From DAITPV01 sp050692555 (lineage in GTDB: Bacteria; Actinomycetota; UBA4738; CALAEC01): a DNA stretch of 17,595 bases. Where the stretch lies: NCBI GenBank assembly GCA_050692555.1, contig JBOGVS010000048.1, positions 1-17,595 on the forward strand, written 5' to 3'. The position numbers and the translations under genes are program-made. The notes under the pieces were generated by a model. The model was not told where the DNA came from. It worked only from the letters and a program-made list of their open reading frames with translations, and made no database searches. Shown one piece after another: positions 14,082 through 17,595 of this stretch. The stretch's first letter is position 1; each line of letters opens with the position of its first letter.

Positions 14082-15674
14082 CTAGCGGTTCTTCCGGCTG
14101 GGAGAGAGGTCCGCCTGGCAGTCCACCGTGGTGGACAGCAGGGCGCGGTAGCGGCCGGGTCGGTCGGGGATGTGGACCCTGTACCTCCCGCTACGGCGGG
14201 CCGTGGTGGCCCGGACCTTGTTCCACTTCCCCGCCTTGCGCTCGATCGTCACCCTGTCGGACAGGCACACGGGGTAATCGTCCGGCACCTTCACCTTCCC
14301 GCGAGCCACCAGGTGCCCGCTCAGGCGAAGCGTGACGTGGCGACCGTGGCGGACAGGCGATGCGGCGGAATGAGGGGCCCACCCCTGGGCGGTCAGGGCC
14401 GCGAACACCCTGATCCTCCCGGTGGTGCGACCGTTCCGGGCGTCGGTGATGGGCTTGCCGGTGGCCTGGAGGTTCGTGAGCACGGTGGACACCGTCACCG
14501 TGGGGTTCGCCCCCTTGAGAACCGCCCACGCCCCGGCGACGTGGGGCGCGGCCATCGACGTCCCGTCCCACGTCGCGTACCCACCCCCGGGCACTGCGGA
14601 AGTGACCGCCGACCCCGGCGCAAGCAGAGAGAGACCGGAAGAGGAGCTCGAGTAGGCGGCAACCTCCTCGGGGTCACCGTCCATGGTCGCACCCACGCTC
14701 ACCGCGGAGGAGATGCACGCGGGGGAGCTCATGGCCTCCGGGGTTCCCCCGTTGCCCGAAGCCACCACCGTGGCGATGCCCACGGCCCGGAGGTTGTCGA
14801 TCATCGGCTTCATCGGGTCGGTGTCGCAGGGTCCGGCGAAGGAGCCCCATCCCACGCTGAGGTTCACCGCGGCGAAGGAGTACCTGGCCCGAAGGCTGTA
14901 CACGCGCTCGAGCGCACTGATGATGTCGGAGGTCCTGGCCAAGGCGCAGCTCCCGGCGTGCCCGCACGCCGAGTAGCCGGAGGCCTCGGAGAACACCTGG
15001 ACCGCCATCAAGTTAGCGCCGGGAGCCACCCCCGAGAACGAGGGCCCGGACCCGGCGACGATCCCGGCCAGGTGGGTGCCATGATTGCACTCCGTCGCGT
15101 ACGCGCACGGCCTCCCGGCCCCGTCGCCCGTCTGCTGCGCCTTGCCGTTGGGGCAGTCCTTGCCCCAGGAGTAGCAGGCCTCCTCGACGACCTTGCCGGC
15201 CAGGAACGAGTGGCCGGCGTCGACCCCGGTGTCCACCACGGCCACGGTCTGGCCCGAGCCGGTGGCCCCCATGGCCCACGCGGCCGGTGCCTCGATCTGC
15301 GGGGTGGTCTCGGCCAGCGCGGGACGAAGCGCCACGTCCTCCTGGATCGCCGCCACCTCGGGGGACTCCGCCAACTCGTCCAGGTCGTCGCGGTTCACCT
15401 CCATGGACACGTACGGGATGGTGCCGTAGCGCTCGAAGTCTTCGTACCCGGTTCCACTCAGATCCGTCCGGAGGTCCTGGGCGCTCTCCCTGATCGCGTC
15501 CCGCTGCTCATCGGCCTCCTCAGGCGTTATGGTCCCCTCGGGCCGGAAGGGGACGGCGAGGAGGGTCAGGACCGGGACCGGGTCCTCGGAGGCCGCCTGG
15601 GCCTCACCCGTCGACGACAGGGCCATGAGGCAGACGAGAGCGGTCGCCAGGATGCGCGGGGCGTGAGCGGACAT
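14082..15674 (-). CDS. Secreted subtilisin-like serine protease (S8), copy 1
   Basis: This 530-residue protein has a signal peptide (about 1-28, ending AQA-A), an I9-like inhibitory propeptide (about 33-120), and an S8 catalytic domain with D148 (VVDTGVD), H198 (NHGTHLAG), oxyanion N308 (ASGNGG) and S373 (DGTSMAAPHVAG), all intact. A C-terminal beta-rich domain (about 440-520; HVTLRLSGHL, then RYRVHIPDRPGRYRA) follows; similar tails occur on secreted actinobacterial proteins and may bind surfaces. Several cysteines at matching places in the next protein suggest disulfides. It starts 34 bases after the paralogue's stop and should be co-transcribed with it. ATG 15674 has no clear ribosome site, so coupled or leaderless expression is possible. 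It probably acts as an extracellular peptidase of unknown specificity. Confidence 0.92.
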   Translation of the reverse strand: MSAHAPRILATALVCLMALSSTGEAQAASEDPVPVLTLLAVPFRPEGTITPEEADEQRDAIRESAQDLRTDLSGTGYEDFERYGTIPYVSMEVNRDDLDELAESPEVAAIQEDVALRPALAETTPQIEAPAAWAMGATGSGQTVAVVDTGVDAGHSFLAGKVVEEACYSWGKDCPNGKAQQTGDGAGRPCAYATECNHGTHLAGIVAGSGPSFSGVAPGANLMAVQVFSEASGYSACGHAGSCALARTSDIISALERVYSLRARYSFAAVNLSVGWGSFAGPCDTDPMKPMIDNLRAVGIATVVASGNGGTPEAMSSPACISSAVSVGATMDGDPEEVAAYSSSSSGLSLLAPGSAVTSAVPGGGYATWDGTSMAAPHVAGAWAVLKGANPTVTVSTVLTNLQATGKPITDARNGRTTGRIRVFAALTAQGWAPHSAASPVRHGRHVTLRLSGHLVARGKVKVPDDYPVCLSDRVTIERKAGKWNKVRATTARRSGRYRVHIPDRPGRYRALLSTTVDCQADLSPSRKNR

Positions 15675-15708
15675 CGGTTCATGTATCGACAGGAAGCGGG
15701 CTTGCTCT

Positions 15709-17322
15709 TTACCGGGACGGGCTTCGCTGGCGGTAGGTACGTGGCCTTGAGACGTCCGCCTCGCACTCAGAGGTGAACAGCACCGCGGCGCGGTAGCGGC
15801 CAGGGTGATCGGGGAGGCGAACCTTGTAGCTGCCGTCCTGGGCCGTCGACGCGCTCTTGACCTTCTTCCAGCGTTTGCCGGCCTTGCGCTCGATGGCCAC
15901 CCGGCCGGTGAGGCAGGCCGGAGTGCCGTCCGGCACGGTCACGTCACCGAGAGCCTTCAGGTGGCGGCTCAGACGTAGCGTGACGTGTCTCGGATGAGTG
16001 GCGGGGGCGGTCGGGGGCGGGGTCCAACCCTGCCCCGTCAGCGCGCCATGCACCCTGATCCTCGGGGTGGTGCGGCCGTTCCTCCCGTCGGTGATCGGCT
16101 GGCCGGTGGCCTGGAGGTTCGACAGAACGGTGGGCACCGCGGCCGCGGGGTTGGCCGCCTTGAGCACAGCCCACGCGCCCGCGACGTGCGGCGCGGCCAT
16201 CGAGGTGCCGTCCCACGTGGCGAACCCGCCGCCGGGCACCGATGAGGTGATGCTCGAGCCAGCCGCCAGAACCGACAGGGCGGGCGAGGAGTTCGAGTAG
16301 GCGGCTACCTCCTCCGGCGAGCCGTCGGTGGTGGCACCCACGCTCACCGCAGTGGAGATGCATGCCGGGGCGCTCAAGGCTCCGGGATTTCCCGCGTTAC
16401 CGGAGGCCACCACCGTGGCGATCCCCGCGGTCCGGAGGTTGTCGATGATCGGCTTCATCGGATCCGTGTCGCAGGAACCGGCGAAGGAGCCCCACCCCAG
16501 GCTGAGGTTCACCGCCGCGAAGGAGTGCACGGTCCGAAGGGCGTACACCCGCTCCATGGCCTTGATGAGGTCGGAGGTCATAGCCAGCGCACAGGTTCCG
16601 GGGTACCCACACAACGACACGCCGCTGGCCTCGGAGAAGACCTGCACGGCCATGACCTTGGCGCCCGGGGCAACTCCCGAGAAGGTCCCCGACCCGGCGG
16701 CGATCCCGGCCACATGGGTCCCGTGCGCGCAGTCCGCCGCGTAGGTGCACGGCCTCGCGGAGCCCGGGCCTATCTGCACGGCGTTGCCGTTCGGGCAGTC
16801 CTTCCCGGCGGAGTAGCAGGCCTCCTCGACGACCCTGCTCCCCAGGAACGGGTGAGCTGCTTCGACGCCGGTGTCCAGGATGGCCACGGTCTGGCCCGAG
16901 CCTGTAGCCCCCGTGGCCCACGCGCCCGGCGCCTCAATCCGGGAGGTGCTCTCGGCCAGCATCGTCCGGAGGGCCGCGTCCTCCTGGACCGCGGCCACTT
17001 CCGGCGACGCCGTGACCTGGTCCAAGTCCTCGGGGGCCACCTCGAGGGCCACGAAGGGCACCGTCTGGAACCGGTCGAAGTCCTCGACATCGGCTTCCTT
17101 CAACTCCTTGCGCAGGTCCCGGACGGTCTCGGTGATGGCCTTTCGCTGCTGGTCCGCCTGCTGGCCGGTCAACGTGCCTTCCGGCTGGAAGGGAACGTCC
17201 AGGAGGGCCAGGACCCGCACGGGGTCGGCGGAGGGCTCGGTGGCGCCGGCCTGCCGGGCCGTCGAGAGGACCAGTGCAGCAGCAAGGGCCGCTACGAGCA
17301 TCGGGGGGACGCGGGGCTGCAT
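15709..17322 (-). CDS. Secreted subtilisin-like serine protease (S8), copy 2
   Basis: This 537-residue protein is the upstream paralogue of the protease at 14082-15674, with the same architecture: signal peptide (about 1-27), I9-like propeptide (35-120), S8 domain with D150 (ILDTGVE), H200 (AHGTHVAG), N309 (SGNAGN) and S374 (GTSMAAPHVAG), and a beta-rich C-terminal domain with two cysteines. The catalytic spacing is nearly identical in both copies, and stretches such as EEACYS-x-GKDCPNG, NLS-x-GWGSFAG-x-CDTDPMKP and VPGGG-x-ATWDGTSMAAPHV are shared, so the pair is a tandem duplication. The propeptide and C-terminal domain differ more than the core. ATG 17322 has AAAGGT just upstream. It is the first gene of the pair and is probably exported through the Sec pathway, maturing by self-cleavage. 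Confidence 0.92.
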   Translation of the reverse strand: MQPRVPPMLVAALAAALVLSTARQAGATEPSADPVRVLALLDVPFQPEGTLTGQQADQQRKAITETVRDLRKELKEADVEDFDRFQTVPFVALEVAPEDLDQVTASPEVAAVQEDAALRTMLAESTSRIEAPGAWATGATGSGQTVAILDTGVEAAHPFLGSRVVEEACYSAGKDCPNGNAVQIGPGSARPCTYAADCAHGTHVAGIAAGSGTFSGVAPGAKVMAVQVFSEASGVSLCGYPGTCALAMTSDLIKAMERVYALRTVHSFAAVNLSLGWGSFAGSCDTDPMKPIIDNLRTAGIATVVASGNAGNPGALSAPACISTAVSVGATTDGSPEEVAAYSNSSPALSVLAAGSSITSSVPGGGFATWDGTSMAAPHVAGAWAVLKAANPAAAVPTVLSNLQATGQPITDGRNGRTTPRIRVHGALTGQGWTPPPTAPATHPRHVTLRLSRHLKALGDVTVPDGTPACLTGRVAIERKAGKRWKKVKSASTAQDGSYKVRLPDHPGRYRAAVLFTSECEADVSRPRTYRQRSPSR

Positions 17323-17388
17323 TACCTTTGATATCGACCTAAAGGAAGAGACCGTTAAGCGGTTCGGGGCCGATGGGGGCTAGTCAAT

Positions 17389-17403
17389 TGGGACTAAATC
17401 CCA
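17389..17403. promoter_or_regulatory. Palindrome TGGGA-CTAAA-TCCCA upstream of the protease gene
   Basis: A perfect five-base inverted repeat with a five-base spacer lies 67-81 bases upstream of ATG 17322. It resembles the core of the actinobacterial DosR/DevR box (GGGACT-WWA-GTCCC) with one base missing in the second half-site. It could be an operator or a small RNA hairpin in the leader; nothing in the sequence decides between these. Confidence 0.35.
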
Positions 17404-17416
17404 TTAGGCCGAATGG

Positions 17417-17428
17417 CGGAATGCTAAC
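17417..17428 (-). promoter_or_regulatory. Candidate -10 element GTTAGCATTCCG
   Basis: On the minus strand TAGCAT (17426-17421) could be the -10 box of the protease pair, giving a leader of about 90 bases. The surrounding bases match those before adnA at nine to ten of twelve positions. The hexamer 17 bases upstream, TTCCTG, is a poor -35. Confidence 0.3.
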
Positions 17429-17468
17429 GGGCTGATCCTCGGGCAGGAAGAACGGCCCATGTGGGCTA

Positions 17469-17532
17469 CTAGTTGCCTCATGTCAAGATGCCCGCGAACG
17501 GCTAGTTCGTTGCCTCACGGAAAATGCCCGCG
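17469..17532. repeat. Pair of imperfect direct repeats
   Basis: Two units (17469-17496 and 17502-17532) share CTAGTT, TTGCCTCA and ATGCCCGCG in the same order, with small length differences, giving a period of about 36 bases. A five-pair hairpin (CGAAC-GGCTA-GTTCG, 17495-17509) lies between them. Repeats of this kind mark ends of some insertion sequences, or sites for a regulator, but no transposase is visible before the window ends. Confidence 0.55.
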
Positions 17533-17595
17533 TAGGGGGGCTCGGAGGGCCAAAGCCAGCCGGCCCGTTATCTCGCCAGGGGTGGTCTGCAGGCG

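Larger units (their letters stand above)
17323..17595. other. Gene-free right edge with palindrome and direct repeats
   Basis: No credible gene is seen in these 273 bases. The stretch holds the leader of the upstream protease, a palindrome, a candidate -10 element and the direct repeats described separately. The outer 81 bases are open on the minus strand for 26 codons up to TGA 17517-17515, too short to identify a gene entering from the right. Confidence 0.6.

Noticed and set aside
14040..15776. A 578-codon open frame on the plus strand opposite the protease copy 1
   Set aside because: It is antisense to a gene with intact signal peptide and catalytic residues; its sequence is Arg/Gly/His-rich without motifs.
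17515..17595. Minus-strand open stretch at the right edge that might be the 3' end of a gene
   Set aside because: Only 26 codons are visible, with no recognisable motif, and the stop lies within the direct repeats. It cannot be supported without more sequence.

Overview
The window is GC-rich bacterial DNA with dense coding and short gaps. The best lineage marker is a pair of overlapping genes for two large helicase-nucleases, each with a UvrD-like motor and a C-terminal PD-(D/E)XK nuclease with an iron-sulfur cysteine set. This is the AdnAB arrangement of Actinomycetota, so an actinobacterium, perhaps a poorly sampled lineage, is the best guess. That assignment is inference from gene content; no rRNA or tRNA gene was seen.

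Layout. The left edge (1-709) holds the C-terminal part of an M50 site-2 protease with two CBS domains and a strong hairpin terminator. It is followed by a convergent small ABM-fold protein and two small plus-strand hypotheticals. From 1861 to 5392 lie minus-strand genes: a membrane-anchored serine hydrolase of the beta-lactamase fold, a DUF2188-type gene interrupted by an in-frame amber codon, a ferritin-like protein and a DUF1353 protein with a hydrophobic tail. From 5474 to 6613, on the plus strand, lie a frameshifted remnant of an unrecognised gene and a tandem pair of tiny membrane/coiled-coil paralogues, the second of which has lost its conserved C-terminus through a one-base deletion. 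The rest is on the minus strand. In transcription order it is two tandem secreted subtilisins, a VapBC-type toxin-antitoxin pair with a palindromic operator, a small membrane protein of lower GC, then adnA and adnB. The right edge (17323-17595) has no clear gene but contains a palindrome and a pair of direct repeats.

How the parts work together. AdnA and AdnB should form one heterodimeric motor-nuclease that resects double-strand breaks. The two proteases are a duplicated pair, probably co-transcribed and exported. VapB and VapC form a self-regulated module. Most other genes look like separate housekeeping or hypothetical functions.

I found no convincing new multi-gene system. The most informative unlisted signals are the three lesions between 3.8 and 6.6 kb (an amber codon and two one-base deletions), which could be local decay or sequence errors, and the repeat-bearing right edge.
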